Assembly: GCF_002959965.1 (NCBI RefSeq)
Contig: NZ_PREV01000027.1
Location: forward strand, 992,001 to 1,056,000
DNA length: 64,000 bases
Source of the DNA: Microbulbifer pacificus
GTDB taxonomy: Bacteria > Pseudomonadota > Gammaproteobacteria > Pseudomonadales > Cellvibrionaceae
Direction: 5' to 3'
Shown here: one piece after another, positions 26,809 to 34,357 of the stretch
Layout of the letters: each line of letters starts with the position of its first letter
Position numbering within the stretch: position 1 is the first letter of the stretch
Position numbers and translations under genes: made by a program
The notes under the pieces: generated by a model
Databases searched by the model: none
What the model was told of the DNA's origin: nothing
Seen by the model: the letters and a program-made list of their open reading frames with translations, nothing else

Positions 26809-27409
26809 GACATCCCACTTACCACCATTGCACACTGGTACAACCACGGGCGTTACCTGCTGGTGTTCGTTTTCGGCTACCTGTTCGCCCAGCAACCGCG
26901 CTGGTGGCGGTTTGTAATTGCCCGGCGCGCCGTATTCCTGAGCCTGGCCATTGGTTGCTATGCACTGATCGTCGCCGACCGCAACGGGGCTTTCGACGGG
27001 CTGGATGCCGGGGTCGCGGGCCACCCCGGCCATGCGCTTGCTGGTCGCCAGTGTGGTGGCACTTAACCTGTGGTCGTGGATATTTTCCGTGGTGGGTTTT
27101 GCCGGCTTCTACCTGAATCGTCCGAGCCCGTTGCTCCGCTATACCAACCCAGCGATTTTGCCCTGGTACATGCTGCACCAGACATTGATCATTGTGTTTG
27201 CCTGGAGCCTCAAGTCGTTGGCACTGCCGATGTGGTGGGAGGCTTTGGTTCTGTTGGCGTTGACGGTTGCCGGGTGCTTCATTGGCTATGAAGTCATCCG
27301 CCGTGTGAATACCCTGCGCTGGCTGTGCGGAATGGATGCGGCGGTAAGAGAAAAGAGCCAAAGCCTGCAAGAGGATGCCGCCACACCCGGTGCGATTTCG
27401 GCCCCCTGA
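26809..27409 (+). pseudogene. Acyltransferase-3 family membrane protein, 5'-truncated and frameshifted
   Basis: The C-terminal half of an acyltransferase-3 (OPG-acetyltransferase-like) membrane protein is spread over two frames. The first, from about 26809 to about 27030, reads HWYNHGRYLLVFVFGYLFAQ and then a transmembrane helix. The second, from about 27030 to 27409, continues with LNRPSPLLRYTNPAILPWYM-LHQT and two more helices, the usual end of this family. The switch lies near 27005-27060. The N-terminal half is missing: sequence upstream belongs to the divergent LytTR gene. The gene therefore cannot make a working enzyme; a sequencing error could explain the frame change but not the missing 5' half. 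Confidence 0.7.
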
Positions 27410-27470
27410 CGATCTGGCAGCCATAACGGAGTAGCGAGTACAACGTGTTTTCATGCTATTTGGTTATAGC

Positions 27471-27486
27471 ATGACGGTCGACATCT
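27471..27486. promoter_or_regulatory. Operator-like motif upstream of the thiolase gene
   Basis: ATGACGGTCGACATCT lies 84 bases before the thiolase start. It matches 15 of 16 bases with a second site at 28747-28762 in front of the neighbouring TetR gene. Its core TGACG-GT-CGACA is a dyad with one mismatch per half-site, as expected for a TetR dimer. Confidence 0.6.
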
Positions 27487-27569
27487 ATTGGTATTGTTGG
27501 ATGATGGTTGTAATATAAATGCGGTTGGAGTTCAGATTCCGCACATTTCGTCGCCAGAGGAACACGACA

Positions 27570-28706
27570 ATGCCGTCAATCGTTATCGCAGGTTACAAAC
27601 GCTCGCCGTTTCACTTTGCCCGCAAGGGCGCGCTGGTGGATGTGCGGCCGGATGATCTCGCCGCCCAGGTACTGTGCGGCCTGGTGGAGTCTCTGGATCT
27701 GGACCCGGCGGAAATCGAGGATGTGATCATGGGCTGCGCCTATCCCGAGGCGGAGCAGGGCATGAATATCGCGCGCATCGCCAGCTTCCGCGCGGGCTTC
27801 CCGCAGCATCTGGGCGGTATGACGATCAACCGTTTCTGCGGCTCGTCCATGAGCGCGGTGCACTACGCCTATGGGCAGATCGCGGTGGGGGCGGGCGAGG
27901 CGTTTATCGCCGCTGGCGTGGAGTCCATGACGCGAGTGCCCATGGGTGGCTTCAACATATCGCCGAATCCGACGCTGCTGGAGACGTTCCCGCAGGTATA
28001 CATGTCCATGGGTCACACCGCCGAAGAGGTGGCCAAGCGCTATGACATTAGCCGGGTGGAGCAGGAATCCTTTGCGGTGGAATCCCATGCGAAAGCGACT
28101 GTTGCGCAGCAGCGTGGCTTGCTGGCACCGGAAATTATCGCGGTGGAAACACCCAGTGGACTGGTGGCAGAGGACGGCTGTATCCGCCCCGGCACCAATA
28201 CGGAAGCGCTGGCACAGCTAAAGCCGGCGTTTGAGGGTACCGTGACCGCAGGGACTGCCTCGCCACTCACCGATGGCGCTGCCGCGCTGCTGGTGTGTAC
28301 CGAGTCCTTCGCGCGCAGTCACGGAATGGACATTCTCGCGCGGATCAAGGCGGTGGCAGTGGCTGGTTGCGCACCGGAAATCATGGGCATGGGACCGGTA
28401 CACGCGGCCCGCAAGCTGCTGGGTCGCGCCGGTCTCAGCATTGCGGATATTGGTCTGGTAGAAATCAACGAAGCCTTTGCCAGTCAGTCCATTGCCTGTG
28501 TGCGTGAGCTCGGGCTGGAGATGGAACGGATCAACCTGCACGGTGGCGCCACCGCACTGGGGCACCCGCTGGGTGCAACCGGCGCGCGCATCACCGGCAA
28601 GGCGGCGGCGCTGCTGCGCGATAGCGATGAGCGCTATGCGGTGGCCACTCAGTGCATTGCCGGTGGCCAGGGTGTCGCGACTCTGCTGGAGCGTGTCGAT
28701 TCCTGA
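27570..28706 (+). CDS. Acetyl-CoA acyltransferase (second thiolase)
   Basis: A 378-residue thiolase with a complete active site: C90 in NRFCGSSMSAVH, H332 in [10 protein letters not shown] and C362 in TQCIAGGQG. The ATG at 27570 follows AGAGGAA; the open frame upstream to 27519 lacks such a site. It is clearly diverged from the thiolase at 19206 (different N terminus and loop lengths), so the two are not a recent duplication. A TetR-type gene follows 70 bases downstream, and matching operator-like sites precede both genes, suggesting a small self-contained fatty-acid-responsive regulon. Substrate chain length is unknown. Confidence 0.94.
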   Translation: MPSIVIAGYKRSPFHFARKGALVDVRPDDLAAQVLCGLVESLDLDPAEIEDVIMGCAYPEAEQGMNIARIASFRAGFPQHLGGMTINRFCGSSMSAVHYAYGQIAVGAGEAFIAAGVESMTRVPMGGFNISPNPTLLETFPQVYMSMGHTAEEVAKRYDISRVEQESFAVESHAKATVAQQRGLLAPEIIAVETPSGLVAEDGCIRPGTNTEALAQLKPAFEGTVTAGTASPLTDGAAALLVCTESFARSHGMDILARIKAVAVAGCAPEIMGMGPVHAARKLLGRAGLSIADIGLVEINEAFASQSIACVRELGLEMERINLHGGATALGHPLGATGARITGKAAALLRDSDERYAVATQCIAGGQGVATLLERVDS

Positions 28707-28746
28707 ATGTTGCGGGGAGTAGGTGTTGTGGAGTTTCGACGTTAAT

Positions 28747-28762
28747 ATGACGTTCGACATCT
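28747..28762. promoter_or_regulatory. Operator-like motif upstream of the TetR gene
   Basis: ATGACGTTCGACATCT lies 14 bases before the TetR start codon and differs at one base from the site at 27471-27486. Overlap with the leader suggests autorepression by the encoded regulator. Confidence 0.6.
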
Positions 28763-28776
28763 GATGTGAGGGCGCC

Positions 28777-29340
28777 ATGCGCTATTCCAAAGAACACAAG
28801 GCTGAAACCCGCCTGCGGATTGTGGATGAGGCCTCGCGGCGTTTTCGCCGTGATGGCATCGGTGCCACCGGCTTGCAGGTGCTGATGAAAGCACTGGGGT
28901 TGACCCACGGTGGTTTTTACGCGCACTTCAAATCCAAGGACGACCTGGTGGAAACGGCGCTACAACGCGCGGTCGAAGAACGTGATGAGGTGGTGGATAC
29001 GTACATGGAGGCGGATGCGCCGCTGCAGACGCTGATTGAGCAATACCTGTCGGCGGCCCATCGCAAGCACCCGGAGCAGGGCTGCCCGCTGCCTACCATG
29101 GCCGCAGAGCTGGGCCAGCGTGGCGCCCCCAGTGCCACCACGGATCAGCTGGTAAAGAAGCGCCTGGAACAGATCGCCACCGGACTTGGCGGTGATGAAG
29201 ACGCCGATGAACGCAGCGTACTCATGCTGTCCGCCATGGTCGGTGCCCTGCAGCTGTCGCGCAGCGTGAAGAGCAAGCGCCTTTCCGACAGTATCCTGCA
29301 GACCACCGGGCGACTTCTAAAGGAAATGGCTGATTCGTAA
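28777..29340 (+). CDS. TetR/AcrR family transcriptional regulator
   Basis: A 187-residue regulator. The helix-turn-helix region (residues about 10-52) includes LQVLMKALGLTHGGFYAHF, the type in which Gly-Gly precedes FYAHF, common among AcrR-like proteins responding to small organic ligands. The C-terminal domain carries a conserved QGCPLPTMAAEL stretch with a single cysteine that may contact ligand. It follows the second thiolase gene, and near-identical 16-base motifs lie before both genes, so it probably represses the thiolase and itself. An imperfect hairpin at 29358-29385 follows the gene but has no U-run. Confidence 0.9.
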   Translation: MRYSKEHKAETRLRIVDEASRRFRRDGIGATGLQVLMKALGLTHGGFYAHFKSKDDLVETALQRAVEERDEVVDTYMEADAPLQTLIEQYLSAAHRKHPEQGCPLPTMAAELGQRGAPSATTDQLVKKRLEQIATGLGGDEDADERSVLMLSAMVGALQLSRSVKSKRLSDSILQTTGRLLKEMADS

Positions 29341-29420
29341 AAACGGGTTCGACCTTGCAGCGCGCTTGTCTTCTATAGAGCGCTGTAAAGCCATCATCGG
29401 CTTATGCAAGGGGCTGTGGG

Positions 29421-29870
29421 CTAGAGGCGTCGCTGAAAGTGCATCAGCACAATATCACGCCCCTGTTTTTGGTAAGTATGAAAACGGTCGATAATGGCCG
29501 AAGGCAGCCCGATCTCGGACACTTCCGCATAACCCAGGGACTCGTAAAATGGTACGAGATGTTGGTAGGGGAAGGTAAAGGTGTGGTCGTCACAGGCTTC
29601 TGCCATATGTTCCAGCAACAGTCGTGCGACACCACGGCCGCGATGGTTCTCGGCGACTGCCACACCGGTCAGTAGTTGGCTGTCTGTCAGTTTGCGTAGC
29701 GAGCCGCAGGCAATAATCTGGTTTTTTCCGTCGCGGATGACCAAGCAGGGATCATGCCGCCGTGCTTTGCCGCGAAAATTATGGCTGCGGTAGAATTTGT
29801 TGGCTAACGGTATCTCCACGTCGGAAAGCCACTGAGCAGTCAGAGAATCAGTCGAAAAGTCCGGATCCAT
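29421..29870 (-). CDS. GNAT family N-acetyltransferase
   Basis: A 149-residue acetyltransferase of unknown substrate. Motif A, with acetyl-CoA-binding NHRGRGVARLLL, is at about residues 74-85, preceded by the beta-strand LLTGVAVAE; YESLGYAEVSEIGLPS near the end matches the motif B region. The ATG at 29870 is preceded by GGAGTGAT on the minus strand. The start codon is only eight bases from that of the divergent DTW gene, so each gene's promoter must overlap the other's coding sequence unless one is transcribed from further away. Confidence 0.85.
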   Translation of the reverse strand: MDPDFSTDSLTAQWLSDVEIPLANKFYRSHNFRGKARRHDPCLVIRDGKNQIIACGSLRKLTDSQLLTGVAVAENHRGRGVARLLLEHMAEACDDHTFTFPYQHLVPFYESLGYAEVSEIGLPSAIIDRFHTYQKQGRDIVLMHFQRRL

Positions 29871-29878
29871 ATCACTCC

Positions 29879-30457
29879 ATGCCACGCGAAATCTGCTCAA
29901 CCTGCCAGCGCCCCCTCAAGGTCTGCTATTGCAGTGCACTGGTCCATATCCCTAACCGGATAAAGGTTCTCATCATACAGCACCCCCTGGAACAGAAGCA
30001 CCCGTTCAATACCGGACGGATGGCGCACCTCTGTCTCGACAACAGTGAGTTGATTGTGGCAGAGCAGCTGTCGGACGAAGAACTGGGGCAGTTGCTGAAA
30101 CCCAGGTCTGCACTGCTCTATCCATCATTGAGCTGGTTGCCGGAAGCGGAGCAGCTGCAGTCCGGCACGCCACAGGCCGAGGCGCTGGAGCAGCTGGTAG
30201 TGATCGATGCAACCTGGCGGAAGTCGAAGAAGATGCTGCATTTGCATCCGATATTGCAGCAGCTGCCGAGAGTGAGTTTTGAGGGGGCGTTACAATCGGA
30301 CTACCAGATTCGCCACTCATCGTTTGAGAACAGTCTGTCGACCATTGAAAGTATTGTTTTGGCAATGCAGGGCCTTGAGCCGGTTCGAAATTTTAAAGTC
30401 GTGCTACGCCCGTTCCAGAAAATGATTTCACTTCAAAAAGCATTGGGTACGCGGTGA
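29879..30457 (+). CDS. DTW-domain protein (probable tRNA-uridine aminocarboxypropyltransferase)
   Basis: A 192-residue protein of the DTW family (TapT/DTWD), which transfers the 3-amino-3-carboxypropyl group of S-adenosylmethionine to a tRNA uridine. Four N-terminal cysteines (C6, C9, C16, C18 in CSTC and CYC) form the expected metal site. The family motif appears as DATW (D110, T112, W113). The C-terminal part keeps STIESIVLAM. At 192 residues it is shorter than E. coli TapT (about 230) because it lacks an N-terminal extension, as do many family members. The frame is open back to 29762, but that part overlaps the divergent GNAT gene. The modified position cannot be inferred. Confidence 0.85.
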   Translation: MPREICSTCQRPLKVCYCSALVHIPNRIKVLIIQHPLEQKHPFNTGRMAHLCLDNSELIVAEQLSDEELGQLLKPRSALLYPSLSWLPEAEQLQSGTPQAEALEQLVVIDATWRKSKKMLHLHPILQQLPRVSFEGALQSDYQIRHSSFENSLSTIESIVLAMQGLEPVRNFKVVLRPFQKMISLQKALGTR

Positions 30458-30484
30458 CAAGTTTTTTGATGGCTTTATAACTAT

Positions 30485-30510
30485 ATTTTTACGCAGAATT
30501 TTTACGCAGA
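30485..30510. repeat. Perfect 13-bp tandem duplication
   Basis: ATTTTTACGCAGA occurs twice without a gap (30485-30497, 30498-30510), 28 bases after the DTW gene. Confidence 0.9.
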
Positions 30511-30881
30511 GAAAAACCATCGTGACGACTGATGAGGTTGACTGCTATATCTATGGTAAAGCAATCAATCTCATTTTTAACATCTGGATCTCGGTTGAGT
30601 AGTACGGGTCTTTACTTTCAGATTTAAAGTAGACTTTTTGTATTAGTCCCCCTGGAGATGATGTTCGTTAAAGCCCTGACATAGAGAATGGTTGTGCTTG
30701 TGCTTCGAGCAACGTGTGATTTGTTGGATTTATGTCACAGGAAAAATGCACCCATTCTTTCTCGGAAAGAGAAATATAAGTTCTAAATTTGTTTTTTGAT
30801 GGGGTGTAGTTCTGAGGGGGTGGAAATAGCCCCCAGGAGCTATTTTCATCTGCCGGGAAATATGATTCAGATGTATTGGGA

Positions 30882-30920
30882 GTATCGATGGGAAGTATCA
30901 ATGGGACGTATCGATGGGGC
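30882..30920. repeat. Three 13-bp degenerate tandem repeats
   Basis: GTATCGATGGGAA, GTATCAATGGGAC and GTATCGATGGGGC follow each other directly, with a shortened copy (GTATTGGGA) just before at 30873-30881. They lie 47 bases beyond the stop of the minus-strand YfaZ-like gene. Confidence 0.85.
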
Positions 30921-30966
30921 TCAGATTGGCGAGCCCCGCACTGTACTGTGGGTATTTGAGTCTTTG

Positions 30967-31395
30967 TCAGAAGCGCAGGCGTATCCCCAGAGCCCCGTCA
31001 ACCTCAAACCCTTCCTTGCCTTCATTATCACTGAATGCGTAGTTGGGCACCGCCTGAATATATGCCTGCAGGCTTGGGGCGACCCGGAAGGTTAGCCCTA
31101 TCGGCAGGCGGACACCGGCTCTGTCGTTGTAGCTGTCGTGTCCACCATCCTCATAGAAGAGGCCCCCATCGATGTATGCGTGCAGGGTGCCGCGATCATT
31201 GCGCAGGTTCTGCAACCGAAAATCTGCCGCCAGCGCATCACTATTTGCAAAGAACGACGTATCGCGAAATTGTGCGGTCACACCCGCGCCAAGATCGTAG
31301 GCAACGCCGATGCCGAAACCAGAATTGCTATAAGCGAGCGAAGGGGCACTGACAAATGCCGCCAGTAGTGGCAGCGCAATACGGAGCAGTTTCAT
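30967..31395 (-). CDS. Small outer-membrane barrel protein (YfaZ-like)
   Basis: A 142-residue exported protein. A signal peptide (LLRIALPLLAAFVSAPSLA) is followed by alternating beta-strands: FGIGVAYDLGAGVTAQFRD, LHAYIDGGLFYED and GVRLPIGLTFRVAPSLQAYI. It ends in LGIRLRF with the terminal phenylalanine used by the outer-membrane assembly machinery. Size and strand pattern fit the YfaZ-type family of eight-stranded barrels with no defined function. The gene stands alone; the ATG is at 31395. Confidence 0.7.
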   Translation of the reverse strand: MKLLRIALPLLAAFVSAPSLAYSNSGFGIGVAYDLGAGVTAQFRDTSFFANSDALAADFRLQNLRNDRGTLHAYIDGGLFYEDGGHDSYNDRAGVRLPIGLTFRVAPSLQAYIQAVPNYAFSDNEGKEGFEVDGALGIRLRF

Positions 31396-31586
31396 GGATA
31401 CCTCGTGGTTGGATGGAAACCGGGCGGCGAGTATAGAGGAGCTGGGGCGTTATTTGTTGCGGAGTATCACAGAGTTCTGAGGCCGAATTGGCTGTTGCTT
31501 TCTGGGTCGTGTTTCCAGCCGCCTCCGGTGCAATAGACTTGTTGGCGATACCTGGCACTAACCCTGGCGATCTATGAACGATACCC

Positions 31587-31739
31587 ATGATTCATGCACA
31601 GGAACTGAGCAAGTCTTACCGCAACGGCCGCAAGCGGATTCGTGTGTTGCGCGGTTTGTCGCTGGAGCTGCGGCGTGGGATGGCGGTGGCGGGTCCATGT
31701 ATTTCAGTTGCCCGTTCCTGGCCATTGCAGGCGAGGTAG
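31587..31739 (+). pseudogene. 5' remnant of an ABC transporter ATPase gene (LolD/MacB/AttE-like)
   Basis: The first 36 codons read MIHAQELSKSYRNG and then VLRGLSLELRRGMAVAG, the classic start of a LolD/MacB-type ATPase up to the point where the Walker A loop should begin. There the similarity ends: instead of GxSGSGKST the sequence runs into an unrelated frame and stops at 31739. In intact att-type loci this ATPase gene is followed by a permease gene and by attH; here attH-like sequence begins within about 20 bases of the break in another frame, implying one large internal deletion. Non-functional. Confidence 0.7.
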
Positions 31740-32129
31740 AAGTCGCCGGTGAGCTCTTTCGGGCAAGCGGGCAGGGCTGGTTCGACCGCGAATGGAGCAG
31801 TCAGTACCTGAACCCGGACCAGCTGGGCTGGGACTGGCTGGTCCTGCACCTGAGAGTGCCAGCGGCCGCACTTGATCTCCGGATCGAATCATGGCCCGGT
31901 TGACTTCTGGAACATCGAGGTGATGCGCTACTGGGAAGGGCCCGTCTGGGAAGGGCCCGTCACGGTCAGCGTCAGCCACCTGAGGCGGGGGTATCTGGAG
32001 ATGACCGGATACGGTAATTGGGCCCGCGTGCGCACGCCAAATCCTGCTTTAAACATCGACTGGCCACGGGAATTCCCGGCGGCCCTTGCCGGTCACAAAT
32101 ATTTGAATTTGCGGGTATTTGAAGCTTGA
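31690..32129 (+). pseudogene. 3' remnant of an AttH/CrtC-like (lipocalin-like) gene, frameshifted
   Basis: Two frames carry pieces of an AttH-type protein. Frame one (about 31690-31903) shows YFSCPFLAIAGEVEVAG and WFDREWSSQYL with GWDWLVLHL, the family's best conserved segment. Frame two (about 31905-32129) shows VMRYWEGPV and RRGYLEMTGYG and then the end of the protein. A large part between them is missing. AttH relatives accompany ABC transporters of the LolCDE/MacB type and may act on lipids exported by them. A 15-base tandem duplication (31932-31961) adds five codons. Deletion, frameshift and duplication together show decay. Confidence 0.7.
31932..31961. repeat. Exact 15-bp tandem duplication
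   Basis: TGGGAAGGGCCCGTC occurs twice in a row (31932-31946, 31947-31961) inside the attH-like remnant, producing WEGPVWEGPV where related proteins have a single copy. Confidence 0.9.
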
Positions 32130-32374
32130 AACTAACCGGCCTTCGGGCATACTGCGCGGGCGGCTCAGTCCGCTGTCGCAAACATCACGACACCTAAACT
32201 TGATGTCCGTTCTGGGCGCTGGGATCCCACAACGAGAGTGTTGCCAAGGCATCTTCTCGTACCCACCGCATCTGGTTCGAGTCCGAGAGATCCCTGGTAT
32301 TTGTCCCTTTTTTATCTGTGCGTGATTTATTGATCACGGCCGGATTGGACACAGAAAACTCTCTGGAACCTCTC

Positions 32375-33292
32375 ATGACTGATACCCGTTTTTTATCCGA
32401 ATTCTCGAACACCTACGCCAATATTTTTTCCTTCTGCGGCTTGCCGTTGACCCGTGATCTCGACGGTGCGGACGCCGTGGTTATGGGCGTGCCATTTGAT
32501 CTCGCTACCACCGGCCGTTCCGGTTCCCGCTTCGGGCCCTCTGGCGTGCGCCAGGCTTCCGCACAACTGCGCTGGGAGCACAAGCGCTGGCCCTGGACCT
32601 TTGCGCTGGGCGACAGACTCAAGGCCATCGACTACGGCGATATCGTATTCCGCGATGGCGACAGCGCGGCCATGGCGGCATTGGTGGAGCAGCATGCGGA
32701 CCATATCGTCTCCGCCGGCAAGACCCTGCTGACCCTGGGCGGTGACCATTTCATCACACTGCCGCTGCTGCGGGCGCATGTGCGCAAGCACGGTCCGGTG
32801 GCACTGCTGCACTTTGATGCCCACACGGATACCGAGGCGACGGACTTCGTCTACAACCATGGAGCCATGTTTCACCACGCGGTACGGGAGGAGTTACTGG
32901 ACTGTGAGCGCAGTATTCAGGTGGGTATTCGTACGGAGTACACGGCGGCGACCCATCCCTTTGAGGTGCTGGATGCGGCGTGGATGAACAACCACTCGCT
33001 GGAACAGAACCTCGAGCGCATTCGCGCACGGGTAGGGGACGCGCCGGTGTATCTGAGTTTCGATATCGACTGCCTGGACCCGGCATTCGCCCCCGGTACT
33101 GGTACGCCAGTGATGGGCGGTCTGACATCCGACCGCGCGCTGCAGATCATCCGCGGCCTCGGCGATCTGAACATTGTTGGTATGGACGTGATGGAAGTGG
33201 CGCCCTGTTACGACCACGCGGAAATCACCAGCCTCGCTGGCGCCACCCTGGCGCTGGAAATGTTGTATCTGCTGGCGGCACGGGCTGGGTGA
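32375..33292 (+). CDS. speB: Agmatinase (ureohydrolase)
   Basis: A 305-residue Mn-dependent ureohydrolase that converts agmatine to putrescine and urea. All six metal ligands sit where they do in E. coli SpeB (306 residues): H125 in GGDHF, D148/H150/D152 in HFDAHTD, and D230/D232 in SFDIDCLDP. The FAPGTGTPVMGGLT loop after them is also conserved. The ATG at 32375 follows TCTGGAACC and gives the family length; an upstream GTG at 32318 would add 19 unmatched residues. No arginine decarboxylase gene is nearby. Guanidinobutyrase and related activities share the fold, so the exact guanidino substrate is likely, not proven. Confidence 0.88.
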   Translation: MTDTRFLSEFSNTYANIFSFCGLPLTRDLDGADAVVMGVPFDLATTGRSGSRFGPSGVRQASAQLRWEHKRWPWTFALGDRLKAIDYGDIVFRDGDSAAMAALVEQHADHIVSAGKTLLTLGGDHFITLPLLRAHVRKHGPVALLHFDAHTDTEATDFVYNHGAMFHHAVREELLDCERSIQVGIRTEYTAATHPFEVLDAAWMNNHSLEQNLERIRARVGDAPVYLSFDIDCLDPAFAPGTGTPVMGGLTSDRALQIIRGLGDLNIVGMDVMEVAPCYDHAEITSLAGATLALEMLYLLAARAG

Positions 33293-33301
33293 TGGATAGC
33301 G

Positions 33302-33324
33302 GCCCGGCTCAGGGGGAGCCGGGC
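33302..33324 (+). terminator. Hairpin after the agmatinase gene
   Basis: GCCCGGCTC (33302-33310) and GAGCCGGGC (33316-33324) form a perfect nine-base-pair GC-rich stem with a five-base loop just after the stop. It lacks a U-run, so it may only pause or protect the transcript. Confidence 0.4.
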
Positions 33325-33439
33325 ACTGCGCCTCATTGTGGCTATAGGCGCGACGGCGTCATTCATGGATTGCTTCACCGCCTCCGGGTTACACGATGTT
33401 CTCGACCGGGCAAGCCTGGAGGGCTGTACCGGGAGATGA

Positions 33440-33619
33440 TCAATCCCAATCTGCTTCATCCCAGTTGAACTCGTCCCAGTTGCTCACCGTGGGTTGCGGG
33501 GTGCTATTTGTTGGGGGGGAATGGGATCCGCCGTCGCTGGAACCCGACCCACAGCTCGCCAGGCTCGCCGCGCACAAGACGACCAGCAACCATCGTATCG
33601 GTGTGTTGAATGTGTTCAT
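33440..33619 (-). CDS. Small lipoprotein with WDE-repeat tail
   Basis: A 59-residue protein. Residues 1-23 are a lipoprotein signal (WLLVVLCAASLASC) with Cys23 as the lipid site. After a Gly/Ser/Pro-rich linker it ends in an unusual acidic-aromatic tail, NWDEFNWDEADWD, in which W-D-E is repeated. The ATG is nine bases after the stop of the secreted-protein gene at 33629, and its ribosome-binding site GAGGTGG overlaps that stop, so the two genes form a coupled operon. No family is recognised. Frame, lipobox and coupling support it as a real gene despite its length. Confidence 0.65.
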   Translation of the reverse strand: MNTFNTPIRWLLVVLCAASLASCGSGSSDGGSHSPPTNSTPQPTVSNWDEFNWDEADWD

Positions 33620-33628
33620 GTAGCCACC

Positions 33629-34357
33629 TCAGGACTGATAGCTGATCCGGCAACCGGAAATCATCAGGTTGGAGACCGCCTGAGTGCGCTGAATCCAGAA
33701 GCGGACGTAATACATGTATTTACTGTTATCGATGAGGGCGTTCTCTACGATACCGTCTTCGTCCACCAGTTTGCGCAGCCCGCTCACATTGCCTGCGGTG
33801 GTGAGGTCGATATCGACAAGGCTTTCGTAAACAGCAGGTGGCGCTCCCTCTTCGAGGGCGACGCGCATCAGCAGTATATTGCCGCCGCTGAAATTGGCGG
33901 TATCGCTATTGTCTCGTACCAGGCAGGTCATATCTTCCACGGTGGCGCCGTCGGGTAAAATGACGGGCGCCTGAACAATATCCGTGAGGTCGGTGATGTT
34001 GTACATTCCGGAACTGTTCATGCGCAGGTTCGGATAGCCCGCATTGTTTACCGCGGCCACATTGACCGGGTAAATATTGCTGCGCAAAGCCTTGATCTGC
34101 TGGATCGCTTCGCTGTTTGCCAAGATATCCGCAGCGTTATCGTCGATAGCATCGGCATTGGTATCGATCCGGCTGTTGTTGTCGTTTACTGCCGATTCCA
34201 GCGCGCTGAAATTTTCGTTGACTTCCCCGGCTCTGGCGGGTGCGCCTGCGCTGAACGTGTGGGGGAGGGCAGCTTCGCTGGCAACGGCGGGGTTGGCGAT
34301 AATGCCACACAGAAAAAGCGTGGCGGGAAAAGTCCTGTACAGGTGCCTGGTATTCAC
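33629..34357 (-). CDS. Secreted protein with coiled-coil-like N-terminal region
   Basis: A 242-residue exported protein of unknown function. A signal peptide (FLCGIIANPAVA-SEA) precedes HTFSAGAPARAGEVNENFSAL, a motif seen at the mature start of many secreted proteins with stalk regions. Residues about 48-90 repeat N/D-x-x-I/A units (NNSRIDTNADAIDDNAADIL), suggesting a trimeric or coiled stalk. The rest (about 95-242) is beta-rich with two cysteines (C142 region and C237 region) that could pair. It is the first gene of a two-gene unit with the small lipoprotein at 33440. Surface display is plausible; partner and ligand are unknown. Confidence 0.6.
   Translation of the reverse strand: MNTRHLYRTFPATLFLCGIIANPAVASEAALPHTFSAGAPARAGEVNENFSALESAVNDNNSRIDTNADAIDDNAADILANSEAIQQIKALRSNIYPVNVAAVNNAGYPNLRMNSSGMYNITDLTDIVQAPVILPDGATVEDMTCLVRDNSDTANFSGGNILLMRVALEEGAPPAVYESLVDIDLTTAGNVSGLRKLVDEDGIVENALIDNSKYMYYVRFWIQRTQAVSNLMISGCRISYQS

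Larger units (their letters stand above)
30458..30966. other. Intergenic region with two 13-bp tandem repeat tracts
   Basis: No convincing gene lies here. The stretch is AT-rich on its left side and contains two unrelated 13-base tandem repeats, listed separately. A 77-codon minus-strand frame at 30668-30901 reads through one repeat and has no recognisable features. Confidence 0.5.

Noticed and set aside
30668..30901. A 77-codon minus-strand frame in the repeat-bearing intergenic region
   Set aside because: It runs through a tandem repeat, lacks a ribosome-binding site and signal sequence, and shows no conserved pattern.
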